A DNA stretch of 37,169 nucleotides from Desulfobacterales bacterium (GTDB taxonomy: Bacteria; Desulfobacterota; Desulfobacteria; Desulfobacterales; Desulfosalsimonadaceae). The notes beneath the pieces were generated by a model. That model did not search any database and was not told the origin of the DNA. It saw only the letters and a program-made list of their open reading frames with translations. The number at the start of each line of letters is the position of its first letter. The stretch's first letter is position 1. The position numbers and the translations under genes were made by a program. The stretch is taken from assembly GCA_007134875.1 (NCBI GenBank), contig SLJY01000057.1, forward strand, positions 1 through 37,169, in the 5' to 3' direction. Positions 14,897 through 23,177 of this stretch are shown piece after piece.

Positions 14897-16183
14897 GTGG
14901 AAAAATCTTACAACCCGTATGAGAACGCACAGGCGCAGTTTGACGCGGTTGCGCAATTGATCAACCTTGACGAGGGAACGCGGGATCTGCTGCGGCAGCC
15001 CCTGAGGGAATATCATGTTTTGATTCCGGTGCACATGGATGACGGAAGCACAAAGGTATTCAAGGGTTTCCGCATACAGCACAATGATGCCAGGGGTCCG
15101 GCCAAGGGGGGGATCCGCTTCCATCCCCATGAAACCGCCGATACGGTACGGGCGCTATCCATGTGGATGACCTGGAAGTGCGCCCTGGTGGATATTCCTC
15201 TCGGGGGGGGCAAGGGAGGCGTTATATGCGACCCTCATCATCTGAGCGAAGCCGAGCAGGAAAGGCTTTGCAGGGGCTGGGTTCGGCAGTTGTCAAAAGT
15301 GATGGGGCCAGCGCTGGACGTGCCCGCTCCCGATGTCATGACCAGTGCAAAACACATGCTCTGGATGCTCGATGAATTCGAAACCGTCCACGGAGGACGG
15401 TATCCGGGGTTTATCACCGGAAAGCCCGTTGGAATGGGCGGCTCCCTGGGCAGGACCGAAGCGACGGGGTACGGCGTCATCTACATATTGAGACAGGCCC
15501 TGAAGGATCTGGGCATAAAGATTGAAGACGCCACTGTCTGTTTCCAGGGGTTCGGCAATGTAGCCCAGTATGCCGGCAGGCTGTTCACTGAACTCGGGGG
15601 AACCGTCCTGGCCGTTTCCTGTTGGGACAACAATGCGCATCAGGCGTTTACTTTTCGGAAAAAAGACGGCATAGATGTCAATAAACTGGCTGCCATTACA
15701 AGCGCCTATGGAACCGTCGACCGGGAGAAGGCCCAGGCAGACGGGATTGAAGTGCTTCCGGGCGAGGAATGGATCTCCCAGGAAGTCGATGTCCTCGTTC
15801 CGTCGGCGCTGGAAAACCAGATCACGCCGGCAAACGCCGACAAGATCGGCAAGTCGGTGAAAGTGATCGCCGAAGGCGCCAACGGCCCGACCACACCCGA
15901 TGCGGATGAGATCATCAAGGAGCGGGGAATCTTTCTGATCCCTGATTTTCTGACAAATTCCGGTGGCGTGACATGCAGCTACTTTGAGCAGGTCCAGTCC
16001 AACACGAACTTTTTTTGGGAGAAAGACGAAGTTCTTGAAAAACTGGACAGCAAGCTGACGCATGCCTACAGGTCCCTTTATTCCCTTGCCGGGCGGAAGA
16101 ATCTGTATATGCGGGATGCGGCCTATGTCATTGCCATCAACCGGGTGGTGGACGCGGTCCGGATGCGCGGATGGGTCAGATGA
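14897..16183 (+). CDS. gdhA: Glutamate dehydrogenase (Glu/Leu/Phe/Val family)
   Basis: This enzyme interconverts glutamate with 2-oxoglutarate and ammonia using NAD(P). At 428 residues it matches the short hexameric class. Conserved blocks include KGFRIQHNDARGPAKGGIRF, the substrate lysine region PLGGGKGGV, PAPDVMT, and a dinucleotide fold with GFGNVAQYAG. The C-terminal helices (MRDAAYVIAINRV) are complete. The reading frame is open for another 133 codons upstream, but that part is translated from repeat elements A7 and A8. The GTG at 14897, with a purine-rich AGGGGGG about 11 bases before it, is where family similarity begins. Transcription probably starts within or before the repeat cluster. 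Coenzyme preference is not certain. Confidence 0.95.
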   Translation: MEKSYNPYENAQAQFDAVAQLINLDEGTRDLLRQPLREYHVLIPVHMDDGSTKVFKGFRIQHNDARGPAKGGIRFHPHETADTVRALSMWMTWKCALVDIPLGGGKGGVICDPHHLSEAEQERLCRGWVRQLSKVMGPALDVPAPDVMTSAKHMLWMLDEFETVHGGRYPGFITGKPVGMGGSLGRTEATGYGVIYILRQALKDLGIKIEDATVCFQGFGNVAQYAGRLFTELGGTVLAVSCWDNNAHQAFTFRKKDGIDVNKLAAITSAYGTVDREKAQADGIEVLPGEEWISQEVDVLVPSALENQITPANADKIGKSVKVIAEGANGPTTPDADEIIKERGIFLIPDFLTNSGGVTCSYFEQVQSNTNFFWEKDEVLEKLDSKLTHAYRSLYSLAGRKNLYMRDAAYVIAINRVVDAVRMRGWVR

Positions 16184-16207
16184 AGACCAGCCGTCATCCT
16201 TAAGGTT

Positions 16208-16355
16208 GATGCACTCGTAAAAGGTGGCGATCCGACCGCTTTGTAAAAGGTCCAAGATCAAGGCTTACGCGATTTCGAAGAAAAGAGTTTACTTAGGGTT
16301 CGTGAAATTTTGAGAAATCGCGCGTAATACAGATATTGGACTTTCACGAAGCCGT
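16208..16355 (+). mobile_element. Family A MITE-like element, copy A10
   Basis: A full copy from GATGCACTCGTAAAAGG to CTTTCACGAAGCCGT. The flanks AAGGTT (16202-16207) and AAGGTC (16356-16361) match at five of six positions, supporting a target duplication. It starts 25 bp after the gdhA stop. Confidence 0.87.
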
Positions 16356-16403
16356 AAGGTCCGCATTACGGGTATACGGCCTCTCGGTAAACAATCAGAG
16401 ATT

Positions 16404-16433
16404 CCCGCCCGGATACCCCAGGATCCGGGCGGG
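16404..16433 (+). terminator. Strong hairpin between gdhA and the PEP-binding protein gene
   Basis: A perfect 11-bp stem (CCCGCCCGGAT with ATCCGGGCGGG) has an eight-base loop and is followed by CTTGTGTTCTTATCTT, which is T-rich but not a clean T run. It ends only 33 bp before the next start codon. It could be the gdhA terminator or a leader hairpin of the next gene. Confidence 0.6.
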
Positions 16434-16465
16434 CTTGTGTTCTTATCTTACAATACAGGCTGCCT

Positions 16466-19400
16466 ATGAACGACAAAACCAATTCGAAAGAATACCTCCT
16501 CGATGTGCTGCAGGAACGCGCCAAGGAGTTGAATTGTCTCTACCGGATCGACGAAATTCTCAACGACGAAGCCTTGTCCTTGCCGGAAATCTTTTACCAC
16601 GTCATAACGGCTTTGCCTGAAGGTTTCCGGTTTCCTGAAATCTGCCGGGCCAGAATCGTTTATAAAGACGAAACCTATGAATCGGAGGGATATATCCCCT
16701 CGGAGATCTCCGAAAAAGCGGATATCAAGGTGGAAGATAGCGTCGTCGGTTTTGTGGAGGCTATCTATACGCGGGAAGTGCAGCGGATCGACGATGATTT
16801 TTTCCTCAGCAAGGAGCGCCAGTTGCTGAGGACCATCGCGTATCGCATCGGTCAAACCATCATGTACCGCGAAATGAAGCAGAGGGCTCACAAGTGGAAT
16901 GTCCCTGCTTCGTCAGACGAAGCAAGAACGGCGGCGAATCCCGAATGGAAGATCATCACGGATCTTTTGCTTCGGACCGATCCGGATATGGCAATGCACG
17001 TGTGCCGCCGGATGATCAATCATCTGTCCGGGAAGGGGGTCAGGGGGGGCACTGGCAATACCGATATTTTCAGCCCCGGTCCCCTCCGCCAGTTTCTGAC
17101 CGGTGAAGTCAATGCCCCGGGAGAAAAAGTCAGCGTCAACGAAATGACACATATTGTCGAAGAGACTTTCAGCCACGCTTCGGAGCACATGAGCGAAACG
17201 GAAATATCGGCACTGATACAGAGATGGATACAGGAAGAAAAAGCCAGTTCGCTTATCAAGGCTGTTGACCGGATTGACGCCTCCATTGGTGAAATCGTCG
17301 AGGCCATAACGCGTTATCACAACCTCATGGGCGAAAGCGATCAGTCCTCCTTCCGATCGGAAAGGTGGCTGGAGGTCGCCCTGATCCGGCGGTTTTTAAC
17401 GGACAATCTCGATTTTATAAGAATCGCAAGGCCGTTTCTGAAAATCGACGATTTCTATGATATTGCATCCCGGCTGATTTATCCATCCGGTAGCCATGGC
17501 AAGATCGGCGGTAAGGCCACAGGGATTTTTATCGCCCAGAAAATCATCAACAGGATGAAGGAGAAGAATCCGCTTCTTGAATCAGTCAGGGTACCCAAGG
17601 CATGGTACATCACAACGGACGAGATCAAGGAGTTCCTGCAATACAACAATCTTCAGGAACTCAATGAACAGAAGTACAAGGAACTGGAAGAAGTCCGCAT
17701 CAATTACCCCCAGATCATTCAGCTGCTGAAAAATTCCCGCTTTCCGCCAGAACTTGTGAAGAGCCTTGCCATGGCTTTGGACGATTTCGGCCAAAATCCC
17801 CTGATTGTTCGCAGCTCCAGCATCCTCGAGGACCAGGTGGGCGCCGCTTTTTCGGGCAAGTACAAAAGCCTGTTTCTGGGCAACCAAGGCACCAAGAAGC
17901 AGCGACTGGAAGCCGTGATGGATGCCATTACGGAAATTTACGCATCCATGTACAGTCCCGACTCCGTTCAATATCGCGCGGAGAGGGGGATGCTGGATTT
18001 TCACGAGGAAATGGGCATTATTATCCAGGAGGTGGTTGGACGGCGTATAGGTCCGTATTTCATGCCGTTGTACGCCGGGGTTGCGTTCAGCAACAATGAG
18101 TTTCGCTGGTCGCCGCGAATCAGCCGGGAGGACGGACTGGTCCGGATGGTCATGGGGCTTGGCACGCGCGCGGTGGATCGTCTCAACGACGATTTTCCCA
18201 TTCTCATATCACCCGGCCAGCCGACGCTGCGGGTGAACACGATGCCCGAGGAGGTCAAACGGTATTCTCCCAAGAGAATCGATCTGCTGAACCTGGAAAA
18301 CAACAGCTTCGAAAGCGTTGATATTTCAGGATTCCTGAAACACTATGGTCCGCTGGTGCCTGGGCTGCCGGACATTGTTTCCGTATACAGGGGCGATTAC
18401 ATACACAGAACATCCATTATGGACATCGATTTCCACCAGGACGACCTGGTTGTCACTTTCGAAGGCGTAGCCGCAAAAACGGGCTTCGTCAAAACCATTA
18501 AGACAATGCTCGAAGTGCTTCGGGAAAATATGCAGACCCCTGTGGACATCGAGTTTGCCTTTGACGGGCGGCATCTGTACCTTCTGCAATGCCGGTCCCA
18601 AAGTTCCCGGGAGGAAAGCGCGCCCGGGCCCATTCCCAGGGATATCGACAAAAAGGATATTGTTTTTTCAGCAAGGAAGCACATATCCAATGGCATTGTA
18701 TCCGATATTTCCCACGTCGTTTATGTCGACCCGGAGGGATACAACGAATTACGGTCCCTGGACGATCTGGCTGCCGTGGGGCGCGTTGTCAGCAAGATCA
18801 ACGCTGTACTCCCCAAGCGGTGTTTCATTCTGATGGGGCCGGGCCGATGGGGAAGCAGGGGGGATATCAAGCTCGGTGTTCAGGTCAGTTACGCGGACAT
18901 CAATAATTGTTCTGCAATCATTGAAATCGCAAAAAGAAAATCGAACTATGTTCCCGAGTTGTCGTTCGGCACCCATTTCTTCCAGGATCTGGTGGAAGCC
19001 AACATTCGTTACCTTCCCCTTTATCCCGATGATGAGGGAATTGTTTTCAAAAACGTGTTCTTTTCGCGTTCAAAAAACATGCTGCCCCAGCTTCTTCCGG
19101 AATACGGCTGGCTTTCGAATGTTATCAAGGTGATCGACGTTCCCGATTCGACCAACGGAAAGGTACTCCAGATTTCCATGAATGCCGAGATCGGAGAAGC
19201 CATCGGTTTTCTCACGCAAAGTTCCGGTGAAAGATCCGTTCCCGTCAGTGAAATACTGGCGGGCAAGAAAATTGAACGGCACGAGGATATACGCTTCGAT
19301 GACAAGTTCTGGCAATGGCGGTCCTACATGGCCGAATGCATCGCCGAGCGTCTCGACCCCTCGCGCTTCGGGGTCAAAAACGCATACCTGACCGGGAGTG

Positions 19401-19684
19401 TGAACAGCGGAACTGCCGGGCCGGGAAGCGACATCGACATGATATTTCATTTTACGGGCGATCAGGATCAGAAAAAGGAACTGGAGCTATGGCTTGAAGG
19501 CTGGAGCATGGCCCTTGCCGAAATCAACTACCTCAAAACCGGATACTCCTCCGAAGGGTTGCTGGATGCGCACATTATCACCGATGAAGATGTTGCCAAC
19601 AAGACGTCCTATGCCTATAAAATCGGCGCGGTTACTGATCCGGCGACGCCCCTGCGTGTTTTTGGAAAAAAGAACAGGAATTGA
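16466..19684 (+). CDS. PEP/pyruvate-binding (PPDK N-domain) protein with C-terminal nucleotidyltransferase motif
   Basis: This 1,072-residue cytosolic protein begins with a GAF-like region (about 1-140) and a helical linker. A PEP synthase/pyruvate phosphate dikinase-type ATP-grasp domain follows (about 340-710), with GGKATGIF, the conserved VRSSSILEDQ block and a terminal LYLLQCRSQS motif. The phosphohistidine swivel domain and PEP-binding TIM barrel of true PEP synthases are absent. A conserved middle region (FILMGPGRWGSRGDIKLGV) precedes a C-terminal segment near residue 975, LTGSVNSG then GPGSDIDMIF, which matches the GS-x(n)-DxD motif of the polymerase-beta nucleotidyltransferase superfamily. 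It probably phosphorylates or nucleotidylates something using ATP, but the substrate is unknown. Neighbours give no clear clue. Confidence 0.85.
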   Translation: MNDKTNSKEYLLDVLQERAKELNCLYRIDEILNDEALSLPEIFYHVITALPEGFRFPEICRARIVYKDETYESEGYIPSEISEKADIKVEDSVVGFVEAIYTREVQRIDDDFFLSKERQLLRTIAYRIGQTIMYREMKQRAHKWNVPASSDEARTAANPEWKIITDLLLRTDPDMAMHVCRRMINHLSGKGVRGGTGNTDIFSPGPLRQFLTGEVNAPGEKVSVNEMTHIVEETFSHASEHMSETEISALIQRWIQEEKASSLIKAVDRIDASIGEIVEAITRYHNLMGESDQSSFRSERWLEVALIRRFLTDNLDFIRIARPFLKIDDFYDIASRLIYPSGSHGKIGGKATGIFIAQKIINRMKEKNPLLESVRVPKAWYITTDEIKEFLQYNNLQELNEQKYKELEEVRINYPQIIQLLKNSRFPPELVKSLAMALDDFGQNPLIVRSSSILEDQVGAAFSGKYKSLFLGNQGTKKQRLEAVMDAITEIYASMYSPDSVQYRAERGMLDFHEEMGIIIQEVVGRRIGPYFMPLYAGVAFSNNEFRWSPRISREDGLVRMVMGLGTRAVDRLNDDFPILISPGQPTLRVNTMPEEVKRYSPKRIDLLNLENNSFESVDISGFLKHYGPLVPGLPDIVSVYRGDYIHRTSIMDIDFHQDDLVVTFEGVAAKTGFVKTIKTMLEVLRENMQTPVDIEFAFDGRHLYLLQCRSQSSREESAPGPIPRDIDKKDIVFSARKHISNGIVSDISHVVYVDPEGYNELRSLDDLAAVGRVVSKINAVLPKRCFILMGPGRWGSRGDIKLGVQVSYADINNCSAIIEIAKRKSNYVPELSFGTHFFQDLVEANIRYLPLYPDDEGIVFKNVFFSRSKNMLPQLLPEYGWLSNVIKVIDVPDSTNGKVLQISMNAEIGEAIGFLTQSSGERSVPVSEILAGKKIERHEDIRFDDKFWQWRSYMAECIAERLDPSRFGVKNAYLTGSVNSGTAGPGSDIDMIFHFTGDQDQKKELELWLEGWSMALAEINYLKTGYSSEGLLDAHIITDEDVANKTSYAYKIGAVTDPATPLRVFGKKNRN

Positions 19685-19690
19685 TGCAAG

Positions 19691-20389
19691 CTACCTCCCG
19701 GCACGTCTCCGCAGTGCCGAATGAATCCACCGGACGATCCAGGGAAAAAGCGCCAGCAGCAGGAAAGAAAGAATGAGGGGCCAGGACAGGACGTCGTCCA
19801 CGGAGTGGATGGCGGCCAACTGCGTCCCGGCATTCACGTAAACGACGGTGGTCGGCAGCATCCCGATCAGGGTGGCCGTAAAAAAGGACGTTGTCCTGAT
19901 GGGAGTGAGCCCCATGAGCAGATTGATCAGAAAATAGGGGAAAAGCGGTACAAGACGAAGCGACAGAAGATAGAGCATCCCTTTTTTTTCGATCTCGCGG
20001 TTGATGGTTTTGAATTTGGCCGCAAAGCGCCGCTGAAAATAGTCATGAAAGAGAAAACGGACCACAAGAAAAGCCAGGGTTCCGCCGATCGCGCTGGAAA
20101 GAGCAACAATGACCGTGCCGCGGACCGGCCCGAAAATAACGCCTCCTCCAAGCATCATCACCGTTCCTCCGGGTATGGAAAATCCCGCCATGACAATGTA
20201 TATCGCCATGTAAACGATAATGGTTGCCACCGGGCTTTCGGCATACACCATCCGGATGGTGGCGCGGTGTTGCCTCAGGTTGTCCAATGTAAAATGGGTG
20301 TGAAGATCGAACAGGAAAAAAGCGGCGGCTGCCAGAATGATTATACCGGCGATAGCCGCTTTCATATATGTGGATTTCGAAAAATACAT
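19691..20389 (-). CDS. TVP38/TMEM64 (DedA-like) membrane protein
   Basis: This 232-residue inner-membrane protein has an N-terminal hydrophobic segment (about 9-28), the family core with FSIPGGTVMMLGGGVIFGP, a re-entrant-like loop, LRLVPLFPYFLINLLMG, and a last membrane segment near the C-terminus (about 205-222). The family is linked to lipid scrambling or transport across the membrane; the substrate is not established here. The ATG at 20389 has only a weak upstream site, and an ATG at 20365 is possible. It is convergent with the preceding large gene (6 bp apart) and divergent from the glutaredoxin gene. Confidence 0.9.
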   Translation of the reverse strand: MYFSKSTYMKAAIAGIIILAAAAFFLFDLHTHFTLDNLRQHRATIRMVYAESPVATIIVYMAIYIVMAGFSIPGGTVMMLGGGVIFGPVRGTVIVALSSAIGGTLAFLVVRFLFHDYFQRRFAAKFKTINREIEKKGMLYLLSLRLVPLFPYFLINLLMGLTPIRTTSFFTATLIGMLPTTVVYVNAGTQLAAIHSVDDVLSWPLILSFLLLALFPWIVRWIHSALRRRAGR

Positions 20390-20436
20390 TATCCGGTAAG
20401 GCTCCGGGGAGATGGGCGCCGCAGTGTAAAAACAGT

Positions 20437-20465
20437 TTGATTGACAGGCCGATCGTACCTATATT
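20437..20465 (+). promoter_or_regulatory. Candidate sigma-70-type promoter of the glutaredoxin gene
   Basis: TTGATT (20437-20442) and TATATT (20460-20465) are separated by 17 bases, 91 bp before the start codon. A consensus TTGACA at 20441-20446 overlaps but has poorer spacing to any -10 box. The region is AT-rich compared with its surroundings. Confidence 0.5.
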
Positions 20466-20555
20466 ATTTCTTTAATGCATATTTTCAACCTATGCTTAAG
20501 TTCAAAAGTAAATCGGAATGATGTTTCTGCAAACCATAAACCGAAGGAGACCGAG

Positions 20556-20816
20556 ATGCCTGATACCCCGGAAATCATGGTTTACACACTGAGCACCTGC
20601 GGGCATTGCAAGAAGACCAAGCAGCTGCTCAATGAGTGTAATGTAGCGTATAACAATGTCGATGTGGATACGCTTGCCAGCGAAGAGCGGCAGAATGTAC
20701 TCGAAGATGTTAAAAAAATCAACCCAAAGGTGTCGTTTCCCACGACGAAAATCGGAGACGAGGTGATTGTCGGTCACCATGAAGACAAGATCAAGGAGGC
20801 ATTGGGGATTTCATGA
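20556..20816 (+). CDS. Glutaredoxin-like thiol-disulfide protein
   Basis: This 86-residue glutaredoxin fold has the active site CGHC (C15, C18), a TT-P loop in SFPTTKIGDEVIVG, and a C-terminal helix. Such short glutaredoxins (NrdH-like) usually pass electrons to reductases. GAAGGAGA (about 20543-20550) fixes the start; the longer reading is not needed. The next gene overlaps its stop codon by four bases (ATGA) and encodes an FTR catalytic-type protein, so the two are translationally coupled. They probably form one redox relay in which the FTR protein reduces the glutaredoxin. Confidence 0.92.
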   Translation: MPDTPEIMVYTLSTCGHCKKTKQLLNECNVAYNNVDVDTLASEERQNVLEDVKKINPKVSFPTTKIGDEVIVGHHEDKIKEALGIS

Positions 20817-21142
20817 AACCGGAAGAACTCTACGAGAAGCTCCGAAAGATCCAGGAGCCGAAAGGATATTTTTTTAACAGGGACAAGGAGTTGGTCATGG
20901 AGCTGCTTGACGGATTGTTGAAGCGCAAGGAGAAAGACGGGTACATGACCTGCCCCTGCCGCCTTTCCACGGGCGATTACGAATCCGACAAGGACATCAC
21001 CTGTCCCTGTGTCTATCGCGAACCGGATGTGAAGGAATACGGGAGCTGCTACTGCGGCCTGTATGTGTCAAAGGCGTGGAACGAAGACCGGATTGTCCGC
21101 GAATTCGTACCGGAAAGGCGTCCCCCGGAAAAGATCAAGTAG
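20813..21142 (+). CDS. Ferredoxin-thioredoxin reductase catalytic-subunit-like protein
   Basis: This 109-residue protein has the three cysteine pairs of the FTR catalytic subunit: CPC (C47, C49), CPC (C64, C66) and CYC (C79, C81). In the known enzyme these hold a [4Fe-4S] cluster next to a redox disulfide and reduce thioredoxin with electrons from ferredoxin. The last motif is CYC where the chloroplast and cyanobacterial enzymes have CHC with a catalytic histidine. No variable-chain gene is nearby. It overlaps the glutaredoxin gene, the likely target. Its TAG stop codon (21140-21142) coincides with the first bases of element B3. Confidence 0.92.
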   Translation: MKPEELYEKLRKIQEPKGYFFNRDKELVMELLDGLLKRKEKDGYMTCPCRLSTGDYESDKDITCPCVYREPDVKEYGSCYCGLYVSKAWNEDRIVREFVPERRPPEKIK

Positions 21143-21347
21143 TGCCCCGAACGAAAACCGTCTTTTTCTGTGTGGTTCCGTTGTCAAGGAACATAGGATG
21201 TACTGACGAAAGAAGCCCGGCATAAACGTCATTTCCCCGTGAAATCTGTTGTGGCGGCATTTAAACGATGCGATTTTCTCGTCAGCACATCCTATCTACT
21301 TGCTTGGCATGCCCTTGGCAAAAAATCCTGGTTTTCGTTCGGGCACT
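21140..21347 (-). mobile_element. Family B inverted-repeat element, copy B3, containing a C element
   Basis: The outer ends are TAGTGCCCCGAACGAAAACC and its near complement GGTTTTCGTTCGGGCACT. The inner sequences match the two ends of B2 in reverse orientation (AAAAATCCTGGTTTTCGTTC and GTCTTTTTC). Most of the centre is replaced by a family C element at 21193-21295. It fills the spacer between the FTR gene and the hydrolase gene. Confidence 0.75.
21193..21295. mobile_element. Family C inverted-repeat element, nested in B3
   Basis: The ends ATAGGATGTACTGACGA and TCGTCAGCACATCCTAT are complementary at 16 of 17 positions, enclosing about 69 bp. Related ends occur at 22699-22761, 30647-30678 and 36440-36474. 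No coding capacity. Confidence 0.75.
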
Positions 21348-21374
21348 CAGTAAGAAAAAAGGAAATACAGACCC

Positions 21375-22277
21375 GTGAGCGATACCGGAGCGAAAAACGA
21401 GCGACCCATAAAGGATTCGGGCGGCAAGGTTATGCCCGTAGAGTATGAGGTCGACATCGGCGATACGGCCATCCGTGTTCTCGAATGGGAGGGTTGCGGC
21501 CCGCCGCTGCTCATGCTGCACGCCACCGGGTTTTTCCCGTGGATGTGGCATCCTATCGCCCGCAAGCTTGCAGGTGATTATCGTGTGGTCGCCCCCTATT
21601 TTTGTTCCCACCGGCGGGCTGAGCCGGAGTCTGGGGGGTTGAGCTGGGAGCAGCTTGCCGGGGACGTTGCAGCACTGTGCGGCCGGCTCGAAATGCAAAA
21701 ACCCCATGCTGTGGGGCATTCCATGGGCGGCGCGGTGCTGACCATTGCAGGAGGCAAGCTTGGCGTCTCGTTTTCGAGGATGGTCCTGATCGAGCCGATC
21801 CTCCTGCCGGAGGAAGTGTATGGAATTACCATCGGGGTATCGGATCACCCGCTTGCCAGAAAGTCGATCAAGCGCAGAAATTTCTGGAAGGACGGGCAGG
21901 AGGTCCGAGATTACCTGGAATCCAGATCGTTTTTCCGGAGCTGGGATGCGGAGATGCTGGCGTTGTATTCCCGACATGCCATTGTGGAAGGGGAGGAAGG
22001 CGGGTTTACGCTTGCATGCCAGCCCCGGCAGGAAGCGTCCCTGTTCATGGGATCCATGGCGATAAATCCCTGGCCGCTCATGCCGCAAATCGATGCTCCC
22101 GTCCTGCTGCTCGAAGGAGAAATATCGGAGAACAGAGGTTTTATCGATCTGAAAGGCGCGGCAAAGCGATTTCCCGGCGGGAATTACAGGCTCATACAAG
22201 GCGCCGGCCACCTGATCCCCATGGAGATGCCGGCCGATACCCTTGATATTATAAAGGATTTTTTCAGATCTGCTTAG
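21375..22277 (+). CDS. Alpha/beta hydrolase fold protein
   Basis: This 300-residue protein has the oxyanion HATG motif, the nucleophile elbow GHSMGG, and a C-terminal GAGHLIPMEMP with the catalytic histidine; the acid is probably in the LLLEGEIS loop (Glu in place of the usual Asp). These suit a cytosolic esterase, lipase-like or C-C hydrolase; the substrate cannot be told. The chosen start is GTG 21375 with AAGGA eleven bases upstream. ATG 21432 would remove 19 poorly conserved residues but has an AAGG only two bases away. It follows element B3 and precedes cutA by 39 bp, possibly as an operon. Confidence 0.85.
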   Translation: MSDTGAKNERPIKDSGGKVMPVEYEVDIGDTAIRVLEWEGCGPPLLMLHATGFFPWMWHPIARKLAGDYRVVAPYFCSHRRAEPESGGLSWEQLAGDVAALCGRLEMQKPHAVGHSMGGAVLTIAGGKLGVSFSRMVLIEPILLPEEVYGITIGVSDHPLARKSIKRRNFWKDGQEVRDYLESRSFFRSWDAEMLALYSRHAIVEGEEGGFTLACQPRQEASLFMGSMAINPWPLMPQIDAPVLLLEGEISENRGFIDLKGAAKRFPGGNYRLIQGAGHLIPMEMPADTLDIIKDFFRSA

Positions 22278-22316
22278 TTCGTGGCTCTAAATACAGTGAA
22301 GGGTAAGGAGGAAACC

Positions 22317-22640
22317 ATGACGCATAATGCCAACTGGGTCTACATGACCGCCGCCAGCAAGGAAGAAGCGGCCATGATTGGCGGGAAGCTGGTTGAGGAA
22401 AAACTGGCCGCCTGCATCAACATTTTCGATAACATTACGTCCGTGTTCATGTGGGAGGGCAAGATTGAGCAGGATACCGAGGTGGCCTTTATTGCAAAAA
22501 CCACAGCCGACAAGGTGCCCGATCTGGTCGATATGGTGAAATCCCTTCACAGCTACGATGTTCCCTGCATCATCAGCCTGCCGGTCTCAAACGGCAACTT
22601 CGATTTTATCGAATGGATTGCCGAAAGCGTCGGCCGATAA
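22317..22640 (+). CDS. cutA: CutA1-type divalent-cation tolerance protein
   Basis: This 107-residue protein has the CutA1 signature: an initial beta strand (WVYMTAASKEEA), LVEEKLAACINIF, SVFMWEGKI, a central AFIAKTT, LHSYDVPCII, and a terminal FIEWI. The family forms PII-like trimers linked to metal tolerance, though the molecular role remains debated. AAGGAGG (22305-22311) precedes the ATG and fixes the start. It is the last gene of the run that begins with the hydrolase. Confidence 0.95.
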   Translation: MTHNANWVYMTAASKEEAAMIGGKLVEEKLAACINIFDNITSVFMWEGKIEQDTEVAFIAKTTADKVPDLVDMVKSLHSYDVPCIISLPVSNGNFDFIEWIAESVGR

Positions 22641-22645
22641 ATTTT

Positions 22646-22761
22646 GACGGCTTCGGAAAATTCCAAATCTCCGAGCCTGCGCGCGATTCCCGAGCGGCAC
22701 GGGATGTGCTAACGAGGGAAGCGCATCGTTCCCGGGTTGCTTCTCATCAACCAGCACATGG
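22646..22761. repeat. Remnant of family A right end joined to a family C-like repeat
   Basis: GACGGCTTCGGAAAATTCC resembles the terminal repeat of family A in reverse. After about 35 bases of diverged A sequence there follows GGATGTGCTAACGAGGGAAG and, at the other side, CCAGCACAT, which are C-type ends. It starts six bases after the cutA stop. Confidence 0.55.
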
Positions 22762-23177
22762 TTTCAGTAGACAGCGTTTCCCTGTTTTTGCGCATCAAGG
22801 AAAAATATATGCAGCTTCCGCTCATGCTCTATGCCCTGAAAAGCGATTATAGCACTGAAAAGTTTCAATCAGGCCATCACCATGGCCTTCAGGGAGCGCA
22901 GCGCAGGTCGGCGGAAAAGAAGCTGAACCATTCGTATGCGGGTTTCACCGCACACCACCCTACCAAAAGTCGCAATTGGACGACTGCGGCTTTTTCTCGC
23001 TTTCCGATCTACGTTTTTTGACAATCACCCAAAATAGTCTTGATCGATCAGCGGATAGAAACTATAGTGACTAATTTTAGTGGTCGCTGACAGGCACCGC
23101 CTTTCCGGCGTGGAACAGAAAACTTCTTGCATAATAACCGCAGCGGGTTTTAAAACAATCGTGATGCGATAAGAACT
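22762..23177. other. Spacer without recognisable genes
   Basis: About 415 bp between the repeat remnant and copy A12. Short open frames occur on both strands (for example 22737-23021, plus strand), but none has a ribosome-binding site, family resemblance or convincing composition. No terminator or promoter stands out. Confidence 0.5.

Noticed and set aside
15293-16261. 322-codon minus-strand frame opposite gdhA
   Set aside because: Shadow of gdhA; its first residues come from element A10 read in reverse.
22737-23021. Possible 94-residue gene in the spacer before A12
   Set aside because: It begins within repeat remnant sequence, has no ribosome-binding site and no recognisable fold.
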